Source: an uncultured Flavobacteriales bacterium (GTDB lineage: Bacteria; Bacteroidota; Bacteroidia; Flavobacteriales_G; Salibacteraceae). Taken from it: a DNA stretch of 64,000 bases. This document shows positions 17,380 through 28,300 of this stretch, piece by piece (position 1 is the first letter of the stretch; each line of letters starts with the position of its first letter). A program made the position numbers and the translations under genes. The stretch lies in assembly GCA_943788145.1 (NCBI GenBank), contig CALSPD010000002.1, positions 124,001-188,000 of the forward strand, in the 5' to 3' direction. The notes under the pieces were generated by a model. It searched no databases and was not told where the DNA came from. It saw nothing but the letters and a program-made list of their open reading frames with translations.

Positions 17380-19104
17380 ATGAAAAAAGCTTTACTCTCC
17401 ATTTCTCTTTTTTCTTTATCCCTTTTAGCATCTGGACAGGTCTTGTTAAATCAAGCCACAGGTATGGTAACAGGCGGCATTGCGTCTCAAGACTTTGAAA
17501 CAGCATATAATATATATGATTGTGCGGCAGCAGATGATTTTATAGTTCCATCCGGAGTTACATGGACAATAGACTCGATTAGGATATACGGACAGTATTC
17601 AGCGTCTGCCCAAACGGTAAGCTCTGCCCGACTGACACTTTATTTGGATAGCGGTGGAATGCCAGCTGCTGAAGTGGGCACTTATACGTGGTCCACCGAT
17701 CAAGATGTGAATGCCGATGGCGATTTGTTGTTAGTTTTTGATTGTCCAGTCAAATTGGGACCACAACGCTATTGGATGAGTGTTCAAAGCACAAAAACTT
17801 TTGCAAACGGAGGAGGTCAATGGTATTGGACTAGAGATTCGATTGGTGGCGGTCTTCCTTTCTTTTGGCATAATGTAGGTGGCGGGTTTGGCACCAGTTG
17901 TTCGACATTTACACAAATGTCAACGTGTGTTTCAACCATCACGGACCCAGGAGTTGCATTCATAATGTACGGATGCGCAGGTGGTCCAGATATTACCGGA
18001 TTTCCAATGGATACAACGGTTTGTGAGGCCGACTCGCTGGTTCTCGATCCAGGAAATGGAAATTTATCTAACGCCACATTCAATTGGAATACAGGCGACT
18101 CAACCCAACAACTGCCAATCACAGAATCTGGATTCTACAACGTTAGCGTAACCGATCCAAACACGAACTGTTACACGACAGCTTGCATTGATGTGACCGT
18201 GAACGAAACGCCCATGGCCAACATAGAAAATGACACGGTTTGTCAGGGTCAAACGGCAAACTTTAATGGGTTTGCCAATTGCGGATTGTGCAGTTATATC
18301 TGGGATGATACAATTGCCAGCACATTTTTTACCACTGGAGTACATGGATGGCACACATTAGATATTACGAATCCAAATACTGGGTGTTTCAGTGAGGACA
18401 GCATTTGGCTAGAGGTTGAAAGCACGGACCCCCCCGAGCTTGCTCCGAGTCTGGAAATTGACTTATGCGAAGGAGACACGGCCTACATTTCAGCGGTCAA
18501 CACGTATTCTTCATACCTATGGAGCAACGGAGAAACAACACAAGGAATATTTGTTTCCGACTCAGGAAATTATTCCATTATAGTTCAGACGCCTAGCGGA
18601 TGCGAGGCGACAGATACCGTAATGGTGAGCGTTCGCCCGGCTCCGCAACCAACGATAACGCTAGACTATACAGCTAATTGGAAGACTCGCCTTACAGCGC
18701 CCACAGGTTATCAATCTTATGAATGGAGTAATGGCGAAACGGATCCAATAACCATCGCAGATTCAGATGGCGAATACTTTGTGACGGTAACGGATGAGTT
18801 CGGCTGCGAAGGCGTGGTGAGCATCACAGTGGTAGTGATACCTGCAGGCTTATCGGAAATGGAAAAAGCTGGCATCCGAGTTTTTCCAAATCCTGCTCAA
18901 GATGTGTTGACGATTCAATGGCCTGATACATATCAAGGTGAAAAACAAGTTACCATGTTGGATGTGTCCGGAAGAGTTGTCGCTCATGCAGAATCACCAT
19001 TAAACATTCAAGAAATGATGCTTACAGGGTTACAGCCGGGTTATTACACCCTAAAACTCAGTGATGCTAAGGGAGAATGGATTACCACGATCGTGAAGAA
19101 CTAA
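17380..19104 (+). CDS. Secreted type IX sorting-domain protein, tandem paralogue 1
   Basis: A 574-residue secreted protein. The start at 17380 (MKKALLSISLFSLSLLASGQ) gives a clean signal peptide. Residues 20-220 form a beta-rich domain (VLLNQATG...QDFETAYNIYDCAAADDFIVP). It is followed by Cys-containing Ig-like repeats, each with WNTGDST/WSNGETT-type turns (about 225-500), typical of adhesin-like stalks. The C-terminus (VFPNPAQDVLTIQWP ... LKLSDAKGEW) is a type A sorting domain, which sends proteins through the type IX system to the cell surface. The neighbouring 19240 gene is a paralogue sharing the domain order and the segment NWKTRLTA..GYQSY.WSNGE. No enzymatic motif is seen. Confidence 0.88.
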   Translation: MKKALLSISLFSLSLLASGQVLLNQATGMVTGGIASQDFETAYNIYDCAAADDFIVPSGVTWTIDSIRIYGQYSASAQTVSSARLTLYLDSGGMPAAEVGTYTWSTDQDVNADGDLLLVFDCPVKLGPQRYWMSVQSTKTFANGGGQWYWTRDSIGGGLPFFWHNVGGGFGTSCSTFTQMSTCVSTITDPGVAFIMYGCAGGPDITGFPMDTTVCEADSLVLDPGNGNLSNATFNWNTGDSTQQLPITESGFYNVSVTDPNTNCYTTACIDVTVNETPMANIENDTVCQGQTANFNGFANCGLCSYIWDDTIASTFFTTGVHGWHTLDITNPNTGCFSEDSIWLEVESTDPPELAPSLEIDLCEGDTAYISAVNTYSSYLWSNGETTQGIFVSDSGNYSIIVQTPSGCEATDTVMVSVRPAPQPTITLDYTANWKTRLTAPTGYQSYEWSNGETDPITIADSDGEYFVTVTDEFGCEGVVSITVVVIPAGLSEMEKAGIRVFPNPAQDVLTIQWPDTYQGEKQVTMLDVSGRVVAHAESPLNIQEMMLTGLQPGYYTLKLSDAKGEWITTIVKN

Positions 19105-19132
19105 CTAAACTAGATCCTAACCTCTAGTTATT

Positions 19133-19162
19133 GGGGGCGGAATTAGTTCTGCCCCCTTTTTT
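19133..19162 (+). terminator. Rho-independent terminator
   Basis: GGGGGCGGAA, the loop TTAG, then TTCTGCCCCC and TTTTTT: a 10-bp stem with one G.U pair and a T-run, 29 bases after the stop of the first tandem gene. Confidence 0.85.
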
Positions 19163-19199
19163 GTGTAATAGATTTAGTAATACAAGCAAACTAATCCAA

Positions 19200-19207
19200 T
19201 AAATTTG
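19200..19207 (+). promoter_or_regulatory. Candidate -7 promoter element of tandem paralogue 2
   Basis: TAAATTTG, an exact TAnnTTTG match and the same 8-mer as in front of paralogue 1, 32 bases before the ATG at 19240. No -33 match at normal spacing. Confidence 0.45.
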
Positions 19208-19239
19208 AGTCTAATAGTTTGAAACCTAATTCGCACAAT

Positions 19240-20979
19240 ATGGCACGTTATATAGTTGTACTCGCTCAAATGTTCTTAATAAACTACGCCTTTTCACAGG
19301 CGATTTTATTTGACCAAACCTCCGGAGCAACTCCAAGCGGATTGGTAGCACAAGATTTTGAGTCCATTTTTAATGGAAACGATTGCAGAATAGCGGACGA
19401 TTTTACTGTTCCAGCTGGTCAAACTTGGTACATCGACTCTGTTCGCATTTATGGTTTTTATAATGTGAATAATCCTGATACCGCTGGTATGAACTTCACC
19501 ATTTACAACGACAATAGTGGTTCAATCGGTTCGCAAGTTTATGCTCAAGTTTTTCAGATCAATTTAGATCCAGATGAAAACGGCTCGATCACTGCCGTTT
19601 GGAACACACCGCTTCAGGTTGCTGCTGGAACATATTGGATGGCGGCTTCAGCACGTAAAGATTACTTGAATGATCAAGGCGTTTGGTATTGGTATTTAGA
19701 CAGCGCGGGATCTGGGTATGAAGCCAAATGGGAAAACCCGGGGGGAAGCTGGAATGTTTGTACGTCTTGGACAAACATCACTGCATCAAGCTGCGTAGGT
19801 GTTGCATATCCAGACGTGGTTTTTCGAATCTATGGCTGTTTAGGGCCAAACAAACCGACCATAAACAACCTGCCGGCTGACACCACTTTTTGCGAAGGAC
19901 CAGAAATCACATTAACGGCCTCATCAAACTCTAGTGGAGTCAATTACGCTTGGAATACGGGAGACTCAACGGCCTCAATCACCGTAGGAGCGGCAGGTCT
20001 ATATGTTGTGACTGCGTATAACCCAACAACACTTTGTGGCGCAACTTCAAATATTTACTTGAATATTATTCCTGCTCCGACCAGTAATGTTGCTGACGAC
20101 ACTATATGCGATGGCCAAACCAAGAATTATGTGAGCAACTGTAGCAGCTGCCAGTTTGTTTGGGGCGATGGTTCCACAAGCAATACGTTTAGTGCGTCAA
20201 CTACGGGCTGGGTAACGGTTACCATGACAGACGCCTCAACGGGTTGTGTTGGAATTGATAGCGGATGGTTAGAAATCGTTCCGCTACCAGCGATTGAGTT
20301 TTTACCAGGAAATCCGGCTCACGGATGCATTGGCGACACCCTAACCTTGGGCACAGCAAATAATTATGACCAATATTATTGGGATCACGTGGGTTGGTCA
20401 AGCATCAAAGACACATCGCACATCGATGTAGTGGCAAATGGGGAATATTTGCTCACTGTCACGAACAGTTTGGGCTGCCTGATTACAGGTTCCGTTGAAG
20501 TTATTTTCCATGCACCACCACAACCCAACGTGGCGATAAGCTACACGAACAATTGGAAAACACGCCTTACAGCAGATGCCGGATATCAATCATATTTGTG
20601 GAGTAATGGTGAGGACGATGCGATAATTGTAGTGAGCTCTACTGGCGCCTATTCTTTAACGGTAACCGATGAGTTTGGTTGCACGGGTTTTACGTCATTG
20701 TGGGTAATAACAATTCCTGCTGGGGTTGACGAAACCGAAGACAAAACCTTCAAAGTATATCCCAATCCAGCAGATGAATATTTAATGATTGAGTCGATGT
20801 CGGTTTTGACCTCTGGCGCTTCCATTCAATTGATTGATCAGGCGGGGCGAGTCATTCGATCCGAAAACTTAGCGCAATCGTCAAGTCGTATTGACATTAG
20901 CGAGGTAGCTGCAGGAAGCTATTTGCTGTTCATTCAAGTTGATGGCAAAGGATCTGCAAAGACAGTAATTATTGAATAG
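19240..20979 (+). CDS. Secreted type IX sorting-domain protein, tandem paralogue 2
   Basis: A 579-residue secreted paralogue of the preceding gene. The ATG at 19240 (MARYIVVLAQMFLINYAFSQ) gives a good signal peptide; a TTG at 19219 would add seven residues and is less likely. The N-terminal domain (AILFDQTSGATPSGLVAQDFES ends near 215) and the Ig-like repeats align by eye with paralogue 1 throughout. The C-terminal sorting domain reads VYPNPADEYLMIES ... SYLLFIQVDGKGSAKTV. It has its own terminator-promoter boundary upstream, so the pair are separately transcribed. Function unknown; surface binding or adhesion is a guess from the architecture. Confidence 0.88.
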   Translation: MARYIVVLAQMFLINYAFSQAILFDQTSGATPSGLVAQDFESIFNGNDCRIADDFTVPAGQTWYIDSVRIYGFYNVNNPDTAGMNFTIYNDNSGSIGSQVYAQVFQINLDPDENGSITAVWNTPLQVAAGTYWMAASARKDYLNDQGVWYWYLDSAGSGYEAKWENPGGSWNVCTSWTNITASSCVGVAYPDVVFRIYGCLGPNKPTINNLPADTTFCEGPEITLTASSNSSGVNYAWNTGDSTASITVGAAGLYVVTAYNPTTLCGATSNIYLNIIPAPTSNVADDTICDGQTKNYVSNCSSCQFVWGDGSTSNTFSASTTGWVTVTMTDASTGCVGIDSGWLEIVPLPAIEFLPGNPAHGCIGDTLTLGTANNYDQYYWDHVGWSSIKDTSHIDVVANGEYLLTVTNSLGCLITGSVEVIFHAPPQPNVAISYTNNWKTRLTADAGYQSYLWSNGEDDAIIVVSSTGAYSLTVTDEFGCTGFTSLWVITIPAGVDETEDKTFKVYPNPADEYLMIESMSVLTSGASIQLIDQAGRVIRSENLAQSSSRIDISEVAAGSYLLFIQVDGKGSAKTVIIE

Positions 20980-21003
20980 TTAGGCCGGTAAGCCGTTAAA
21001 GGA

Positions 21004-21036
21004 TTTGGTGAGGCATTACTTTAGCGCCAAATTTTG
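21004..21036 (+). promoter_or_regulatory. Candidate promoter of the serine hydrolase gene
   Basis: TTTG at 21004-21007, a 21-base spacer, then AAATTTTG (one mismatch to TAnnTTTG) ending 4 bases before the ATG at 21041. The leader would be near zero. Confidence 0.4.
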
Positions 21037-21040
21037 CTTT

Positions 21041-22549
21041 ATGACAAATCGGACATGCGCCTTATTTATTGCCATTTTATTGTTTTCAGGAGGAGCGAGC
21101 GCTCAGCTTGATACATTGGTATTCAAAGCATTTCTAGATAAAGTTTACACAGACTTCGAATTGCCTTCAATGGCTGTTTCTATTGTTAAGGATGGGAAAA
21201 CGGTGTTGACCTATGCCAAAGGCATCCGGTCGGAAAATGATCAACAAGGCCCAGATGCCAATACCTTATATGGTATAGCCAGCTTGTCAAAAGCATTTAC
21301 AGCCGCGTCCATCGGCATGTTAGTAGATGATGGATTGCTCAAATGGAACGACCCAGTGGTGAAACACTTGCCCAACTTTAAACTTCACGACCCATCTGTT
21401 ACGCAACACTTCACTGTAGAGGACTTGCTCAGTCATCGAAGTGGATTAATCACGTTTGATGGTGATCTGCTTTGGTATGGAACCAACTATACGCGCACCG
21501 AAGTCATGGAGCGCATTCAATATCGGCCATTGACACATGAGTTCAGAAATGAGTTTGGCTATCAAAACATCATGTTTATTTCAGCAGGTGAGCTGATCGA
21601 AAAGGTAAGTGGAATGACTTGGGACGCCTTTGTTAAAACAAGAATTCTTGATCCACTCAAGATGAACCGAACTACATCAAATTTTGACACATTTTATAAG
21701 GATGAAAATATTGCGAAACCTTTTATCAACGGGAAAGAGATATTCATGCTAAGTTATGATAATAGCGGAGCAACAGCCGCGCTAAACTCATCTGCTGGCG
21801 ACATGTCCAAATGGATGAATTTTTGGTTGGCAAACGGATTAGTTGATGGCGATACGCTGTTGAGCTCAAAAGCAATCCATGAGATTTGGTCGATGCATAC
21901 GAACCTAAATACAAGTGGATTTGACGATGCAAATGGAACGAACTTTAAAGGCTACGGCTTGGGCTGGTTTCTCATGGATTATAACGGTAAAAAAATTGCG
22001 CATCATGGAGGCGGTTTACCTGGTTATATAACTAAGGTTGCGTTGTCGCCTAAAGATGATTTTGGTATTGTAATCTTGACGAATGACATGAGTTCGGCCT
22101 CGTCCATGCTTATGTATGCCGCTCTAGATTGGCTCGAGGGTAAAGAAATTGAGGCTTGGTCAGAGAAGTTTTTAGGATTTAAAAAGGGAGGAGAAACAAG
22201 GGAAATTGAGGAGAAAGCTAAGCGATTGAAGACCAAAAAGACCAATCCTAAAGTTTTAGCCAGCTCAAAATATGTGGGAACGTATCGAGATGAAATGTAC
22301 GGTAACGCAGAAGTGCTGATTGAAAATGGCCAATTGGTTTTATCCATGATACCAAGCAAAGAGCTCTTCACTGGGCTGCTCACACCTTGGGATGATAATG
22401 CCTTTAAGTTCGATCATAATGACCCTTTCTTAACTTATGGCGTTGTGACCTTTAATGCAGAAAATGGGTTAGTAAACGGATTTAAAATTGATCTTCCGAA
22501 TTACGATTTTCACTTTGATAAGCTCGACTTCAAAAAAATAGCGCAATAA
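21041..22549 (+). CDS. Exported class C beta-lactamase-like serine hydrolase
   Basis: A periplasmic serine hydrolase of the beta-lactamase/DD-peptidase/esterase fold, 502 residues. The start at 21041 (MTNRTCALFIAILLFSGGASAQ) gives a signal peptide. The catalytic SxxK is ASLSKAFTAA (Ser near 84), the Tyr motif is FGYQNIMF, and the third motif is HHGGGLPG. These are the three hallmarks of the family. A C-terminal domain of about 110 residues (YVGTYRDEMYGNAEVLIENGQL) fits the DUF3471-type tail found on many non-resistance members. It is therefore more likely an esterase or peptidase than a resistance enzyme; the substrate is unknown. It stands between two terminators. Confidence 0.92.
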   Translation: MTNRTCALFIAILLFSGGASAQLDTLVFKAFLDKVYTDFELPSMAVSIVKDGKTVLTYAKGIRSENDQQGPDANTLYGIASLSKAFTAASIGMLVDDGLLKWNDPVVKHLPNFKLHDPSVTQHFTVEDLLSHRSGLITFDGDLLWYGTNYTRTEVMERIQYRPLTHEFRNEFGYQNIMFISAGELIEKVSGMTWDAFVKTRILDPLKMNRTTSNFDTFYKDENIAKPFINGKEIFMLSYDNSGATAALNSSAGDMSKWMNFWLANGLVDGDTLLSSKAIHEIWSMHTNLNTSGFDDANGTNFKGYGLGWFLMDYNGKKIAHHGGGLPGYITKVALSPKDDFGIVILTNDMSSASSMLMYAALDWLEGKEIEAWSEKFLGFKKGGETREIEEKAKRLKTKKTNPKVLASSKYVGTYRDEMYGNAEVLIENGQLVLSMIPSKELFTGLLTPWDDNAFKFDHNDPFLTYGVVTFNAENGLVNGFKIDLPNYDFHFDKLDFKKIAQ

Positions 22550-22553
22550 AAAA

Positions 22554-22580
22554 GGGCGGCCAATTGGCCGCCCTTTTTTT
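22554..22580. terminator. Bidirectional rho-independent terminator
   Basis: GGGCGGCC AATT GGCCGCCC, a perfect 8-bp stem, with an A-run before and a T-run after. It serves the hydrolase gene from the left and the convergent 22597 gene from the right. Confidence 0.9.
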
Positions 22581-22596
22581 AGAGTATAGTCCGGAT

Positions 22597-25257
22597 TTAC
22601 TGTCGAATGATTCGAAGCGTTTCGCCTTCTGATGTTCGAAGTATATAGTTTCCACTTGCTAAAGTTGCAACGTTCAGTTCATTCGTGTTTCTTGCTACGG
22701 TAATGATGTTTCCAAGCACATCATAAAGCGTGTAAGAAATGGTTTGATTGAATCGAACAAGTTGAGCGCCAACGGAAGGATTTGGATAAACCACTAGATC
22801 GCCTTGACCATTTACGCTGCCAACAGAATTGATGGTATCTAACATGTTCATCGCGCCAGGAGTAGTAGAGAAATATTGGAAAATGACCAAGGTGTCAGTA
22901 CCTTCAGGATAGTATCCATAAGATTCATTTGCACCCATTGCTGGAAAAGTAAGTGCGCTCACAAGCGCACATCCATCGGTGGAAGTCATGCCAAAGTAAC
23001 CACCAGCAGCAGCTAATTCAAAGGTAGTGTGAGGGTCACCTTCTGCACTTTCGTTGTCACACCAAACAAGGCTATAACCACCAGCAGCTATCGTTGCGGT
23101 TGATGTAGTTGGAACCATGTATTTTGTAGGTTCAGCAGCATCGTTGGTAAAGAACATTCCAGCCAAAGAAACAGTCGTTGTGCCTGCGTTTTTGATTTCG
23201 GCCCAATCATCATAGTCTCCTGCAGCGTCCATATTAGAAGCAACATTATCGGACATGATTTCATTCACAATAAGTGAAGGAACCGAATGATCTGTTGTTG
23301 AATCGATGTCTGTGAAGCTCATCGGGAAGATCTGATATCCGCTTGAATATGGGGAAGAGTTGTCAAATTGACCGCCAATACCTGTTACTGTGAACATACC
23401 AGTTGGCGCCATAGAAATACTGTCTTCAACGTCAGTATCCGAATCAATCCGCATCACGATTGTGTCGCCACTACATGTAACGAGATCCACATTGCTTGAA
23501 AAGCTCGTGGGCCATTGCGAAGGGTTGAGCACGGTAACATTAACCAATCGAATTGGCATGCTTTCCATTTCTTCCGTTAACGATGTTACAGTCATTGGGG
23601 AGGGTATAGGATTGCCTGAATTAACAACTTCTACCGAGTCAACCAAAATTTCGGTTAAACCATTGTAGAAAGCGATAGTTCCTCGCACATATAGTGAATC
23701 GCCCTCAGTAACTACATAGTTGCTTACATCAATAAAGTTGAAAACATTGATTCCTTCCTCATCCCAAAGTGTGAATGAAAGCCCTGCATTTCCATCAAGG
23801 TCAACGCCTAAAACAACTCCGCTTGTCCAGCAATAAACGCCCAATGAATCAGGTTCACCGTTTGCGTCAACATTGTTGATCTCAGGAATAGGATAAAAGA
23901 ATACAGGTGGTGGTGGAATGCTTCCACAAGAATTGTCGATATCAGAAGACCGTTGTGGGAAAAGTTGATATCCTTCTGTATATGGGTTTGTGGGATCGAA
24001 TTGTCCGCCAATTCCGATCAAGTAACACAAGGTGTCGCCAACAGCAAAATCAACGTTGTTCGGAATATCTGTGTCGCTATCAATACGAATCACGATGTTA
24101 TTTGAACCATCTGATAGCGTGATGTTTGCGCCAGCGATAGCATCAACCCAAAAGTTTTCAATTCGAACCAATTCGGATTCATGCACTTCGCCTAATGATG
24201 TAATCAAGGTTGGCGTTGGAATAGCAAGTCCGGAATCAAGTAATGAAATGGTGTCAGGAATAAATTGAATCAACCCATTAAACTGATCGACTACTCCTCG
24301 CATGACGATAGAGTCGCCCTCTTCAACCACATATCCATCGACATCGGCAAAGCTGAACACGTTGATGCCTTCTTGATTCCAAAGCGTAAAGCTGTAACCA
24401 GCGTTTCCGTCCATGTCAACACCAACTACGATTCCAGAGGTAACGCATTCAACGCCCAATGAATCAGCAACACCATTGGCGTCAACGGTGGTTAAAGTCG
24501 GAATGTCATAATAGGAAAAGCTTGATCCTCCAGAACCAGTGTCAGCCACCATAATAACGGAGATGTTGTCTAGGGCAAACTCATCACGGCTACCAGAACC
24601 ATTGACATCGTCTCCCGACCAAGCTAGATATAGGGTGTCGCCATCTTGCATGGCAATTGGAAGCGCAGCGTAACGCGAATAGGTTACCCATAATACAGAA
24701 CCTTGGCTTACTTCGACACTTGTATCTGAAATAATAGTAGCAAAGCTTGTTGAGTCATTTACGCTATAGCCAAAGTCGAATGAGTTACCTCTAGCTTCAT
24801 TGTTGTTAATGATTAAATCATAACCGAGATAGACAGAGTCAACATCTACTCCGGTGTTGTTAATCACACGAAGAATAAACTCTCCTGGCGTCCAATCGCT
24901 ACCCGTAGGTTGAACACCAACTGCAGTATCTCCAGGGGCAACACCAAAAGCATAAATTCCACCACCGAATTCTCCTCCGCCCGAAGTTCCCTTGGCGTAA
25001 TCGCCTGAGTTAAAGTCTCCACCGAAATAACTGTCGCCATCAGAAAGACCTGTGAATTTCCATGCATCTGAGTCCAGCTGCCCGCTCAAAGGCGCGGATT
25101 CAAATCCTGTTCCATTAAATGTTCCGTTGTTAACTCCAGCCATAGTGACATCGAAAGTGATCGTGTCGCCCGTTTCGCCAAGTGAAGTAATCGACCATTG
25201 TGCATTGGTCGCTCCAGCAAAGGCAATGAGGCTAATTGCAAATAAAATTTTCTTCAT
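22597..25257 (-). CDS. Secreted multidomain protein with lamin-tail and type IX sorting domains
   Basis: An 886-residue exported protein with the start at 25257 (MKKILFAISLIAFAGATNAQ, signal peptide). Residues 20-230 are a beta-rich domain. Next come two copies of a roughly 190-residue module with DGNAGYSFTLW / DGNAGLSFTLW and GINVF, ending in QLFPQRSSDIDNS or QIFPMSFTDIDS; this pattern suggests OB-fold-like domains often seen beside secreted nucleases, though no nuclease is present here. A lamin-tail domain (LIVNEIMSDN ... WAEIKNAG) follows, then a type A sorting domain (VYPNPSVGAQLVRFN). The gene is acidic and Asp/Ser/Thr-rich. Function unknown. It shares the bidirectional terminator. Confidence 0.87.
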   Translation of the reverse strand: MKKILFAISLIAFAGATNAQWSITSLGETGDTITFDVTMAGVNNGTFNGTGFESAPLSGQLDSDAWKFTGLSDGDSYFGGDFNSGDYAKGTSGGGEFGGGIYAFGVAPGDTAVGVQPTGSDWTPGEFILRVINNTGVDVDSVYLGYDLIINNNEARGNSFDFGYSVNDSTSFATIISDTSVEVSQGSVLWVTYSRYAALPIAMQDGDTLYLAWSGDDVNGSGSRDEFALDNISVIMVADTGSGGSSFSYYDIPTLTTVDANGVADSLGVECVTSGIVVGVDMDGNAGYSFTLWNQEGINVFSFADVDGYVVEEGDSIVMRGVVDQFNGLIQFIPDTISLLDSGLAIPTPTLITSLGEVHESELVRIENFWVDAIAGANITLSDGSNNIVIRIDSDTDIPNNVDFAVGDTLCYLIGIGGQFDPTNPYTEGYQLFPQRSSDIDNSCGSIPPPPVFFYPIPEINNVDANGEPDSLGVYCWTSGVVLGVDLDGNAGLSFTLWDEEGINVFNFIDVSNYVVTEGDSLYVRGTIAFYNGLTEILVDSVEVVNSGNPIPSPMTVTSLTEEMESMPIRLVNVTVLNPSQWPTSFSSNVDLVTCSGDTIVMRIDSDTDVEDSISMAPTGMFTVTGIGGQFDNSSPYSSGYQIFPMSFTDIDSTTDHSVPSLIVNEIMSDNVASNMDAAGDYDDWAEIKNAGTTTVSLAGMFFTNDAAEPTKYMVPTTSTATIAAGGYSLVWCDNESAEGDPHTTFELAAAGGYFGMTSTDGCALVSALTFPAMGANESYGYYPEGTDTLVIFQYFSTTPGAMNMLDTINSVGSVNGQGDLVVYPNPSVGAQLVRFNQTISYTLYDVLGNIITVARNTNELNVATLASGNYILRTSEGETLRIIRQ

Positions 25258-25335
25258 AGATATTGTTGTTTGTAGTGCAAATATTGGGTTATTTAAAAAA
25301 CCCATTGTTATATAAGGATTAAATGTCTAAAAAGT

Positions 25336-28300
25336 TTAGAGTCTGGATGCCACAACAACCGGCATGCGATAGACGCTTCGATTGCCGTTTAAATCGAAAG
25401 TCTCGATTACGATGATGTGTATGCCGGTTCGAGCTTTTTCCCCATTGTCCTTCGTTCCGTCCCACGTTAAACTACCCGCATTACCGACAACTAAATTGCT
25501 CGCTAGCGTTCGTATCATCAAGCCGTTGTCGGTGTAAATTTTCACTTCTATAACGGTCTCTAGTTGCGAAAGGACGAAGTCAATGTTAACATTATCTTGG
25601 TATCCGTCATTGTCTGGAGACACGTAATCAGAGCTTAAAGAAAAACCCGACACACCCGCAGAGCTTAAGGATTGAGAGTTCATATAACCTGGGGTTCCAT
25701 AGTTTTCGGTGCTGCTTGCGCTATGCCAATTCCCTGGGTCATTTGTGGCCCTTTTTGGATCAAGTCGTTCGATGGAAACCCCATCTAAATTATCAATCAA
25801 ATCAAATTGGAGGTCTTCGGAATACTCGAATCGATCCATCAATGTTCCCAATTGATCATACAGTAGAACGCTAGCCTTGTCATTGGCATAACTGGGCAGA
25901 TTCATCTCCACCAACCGCTGATTTAGCGCACCTGGATAGTTAAAAACGAGGTCTTCGTTGTCTTCGTTTAAGGCCACATAACCGGCCGGGCTCAAACTCA
26001 ACGCATGTGTTGATATGGGGTTAAATCGTAGACTGTCCTTCGTGTCTTTGTAGGCTAACGACCAATCCTTCAAGGAAACGGCATACGCGGAATGGTTATA
26101 AAGTTCCACAAAATCGGTTCCTGAACCGCGTGGATTAGTCAGCAATTCATTGATGACAATATCGCCTGAATCGTGGAGGTAAACTTCAATTCTCGCATTC
26201 ATTAGAATTGAACCGGTGCAATCGGAAACACTATCGATTAGAAACGAATAGCTTTTACCTCGCTCGAACTCCTGCTGTCGATCAATAGCGACTTTGGTAA
26301 AGTCACCTTCTATAATTCTTACTCCAAAAGTTTCTTGGCCCCAAGTAACACGCGCTGAGCTCAGTGATGCCGAGTCCATTCTTCGGTCAAAGAAGAGTTC
26401 AGCTGTTTTCAGGGTGCTAAATTGACCGCTCACTAATGAGGGAACGGGAGAAAAACTCGCATTGGAAAAAATGGAATTGACGCTTCCCGGTGTACCAAGA
26501 TTTTCAGCCAGACAAGCCCGCCAATTGTCGCCAAGCCCACACAGGTTTTCGGGATTAATTCGCTCAAGAGTATATCCACCAGCGGCATAAAAGGCGTCTC
26601 CATACCACGAGTCATCATAATCAACTTCGTCAAGGATAACTTTACCTCTTTTAATCGAAATATGATCAGCCGAATTATTTAACGAAGGCATGCTCGACAC
26701 ATTTACCACGCGACCATAATCCTCAAATAGTGCAGCATTGCCGTCATCGCAAACGATGATAAACTCACCTGGTGGTATCGTAGTGTTATATAGTGTTGAT
26801 GAGGTTGAGCGATCATTTAGTGTGACACCTTCAAGGCGAATCAGCTTTTCGGAACGGTTAAAAAGCTCGACAAATTCAGCTAAAGGAATAGTTGAACTTT
26901 CATCTGGGTCCGGATATAGTTCATTGATAACCAAATCAAATGGTTGAGGCGCTACGCCCAACCCAAAAGCTACGCTTTCAGTGGACAGGATGTTTCCCAG
27001 ACAGTCGGTCAAGCCAGATGAAATAGAAAGGTTATAAACGATACTTGAATCCAAAGGAGTGGTAAAAACGATAATGATTTCATCAACTAAGGATGAAGCG
27101 ATGGAAACAGAAGAAACGGTCAAACCATTGTCCGCGCTAAAAACACCGTTTGCTATTGACAAGCTATCCATCAGTTTTGAAAACCGAAGGGTAAGATCCG
27201 TTGTGCTGTTTACTTGTGTTGAAGTTACTTCTGGTGAACTGAGATCAGGAGTAAAGTCAAGAACAGAATTCTGAACTCCGGGTGTGCCGCCACTAGCGCT
27301 CAAACTTGCCTTCCAATTTGCCTTTCCATTGCAGGGGTGATTGGGGTTAATTTGTTCTAAAGAAAACCCACCAGACTTTTTATTCACATCATCGTACCAC
27401 GTGTCTGTATAATTCAGATCATCAACCAACAGACCGCCAACAAATAGACTCAATTGGTCCCCCGCATTGTTCAATGTTGGGAAGGTCGACAGACCGATGA
27501 CACGACCAAATCCTGAAAACTGGGCGCTGTTGTTTTGATGACAAAGGATGGCATATTCACCTGGTCCGAGCACTTCTATTCCAAGAATTGTGCTTGTGGT
27601 AGAAGGGTCACCAATTTGTGCGCTGTCTAAGTTGATGTAGTTGGCCGAAGCGTTATAAATCTCTATGAATTCTAGCTCAGGTAATCCAACAACGGGTGAC
27701 GGATCAGCCATGATTTCGTTGATGACAACATCGCGATAAGTGGCAGGTGAAAATTCTACGTATTGAAAATCACTATTAGTACTTACCAAGGCGTTTCCCG
27801 AAAGGTCTTCAACGGAACTCGCAGACAAGGTGTAAGTCGAGCCTAAACTGAAGGTGTTTGTGAAGCTGAGTATGACTTGAGTAGCGCCATTTAAGTTGGC
27901 TGATGTTGGCGCACCAATCGCGTTATTTACATTGTAATTGGCCGTGTTTTGCGCAGTTGTCTGATCCATGGCCTCGTTGAAGGTAACGAGCACTTGATTG
28001 TTGGAAAGGGCTTGAGCGGAAAGCAACAAAGGCGGGTTGACATCTAAATAAGCGTTACCTGATACGTGAAAATCATCGAAATAGAATTTATCTGACCGAG
28101 TCGAGGTGTAATCGCACCAAACCCCAAAGAAGGTGCTTGACTGAAATGTGGTGTCTGTAACTTGACCCAAAAGTTGATAGTTAGCGCTACTGGATGTATC
28201 GGCAAACAACTCCCAATCACCATTGGTTGAGCGTGTTACAAGTACTTTTACTTCAACAGGATCGGTGTCAACCAAATCATCTACTCCATCAATGATTTTT

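Noticed and set aside
21041-22549. Antibiotic resistance by the class C beta-lactamase-like gene
   Set aside because: The long C-terminal extra domain and the HxG-type third motif fit esterase/peptidase relatives; nothing indicates resistance.
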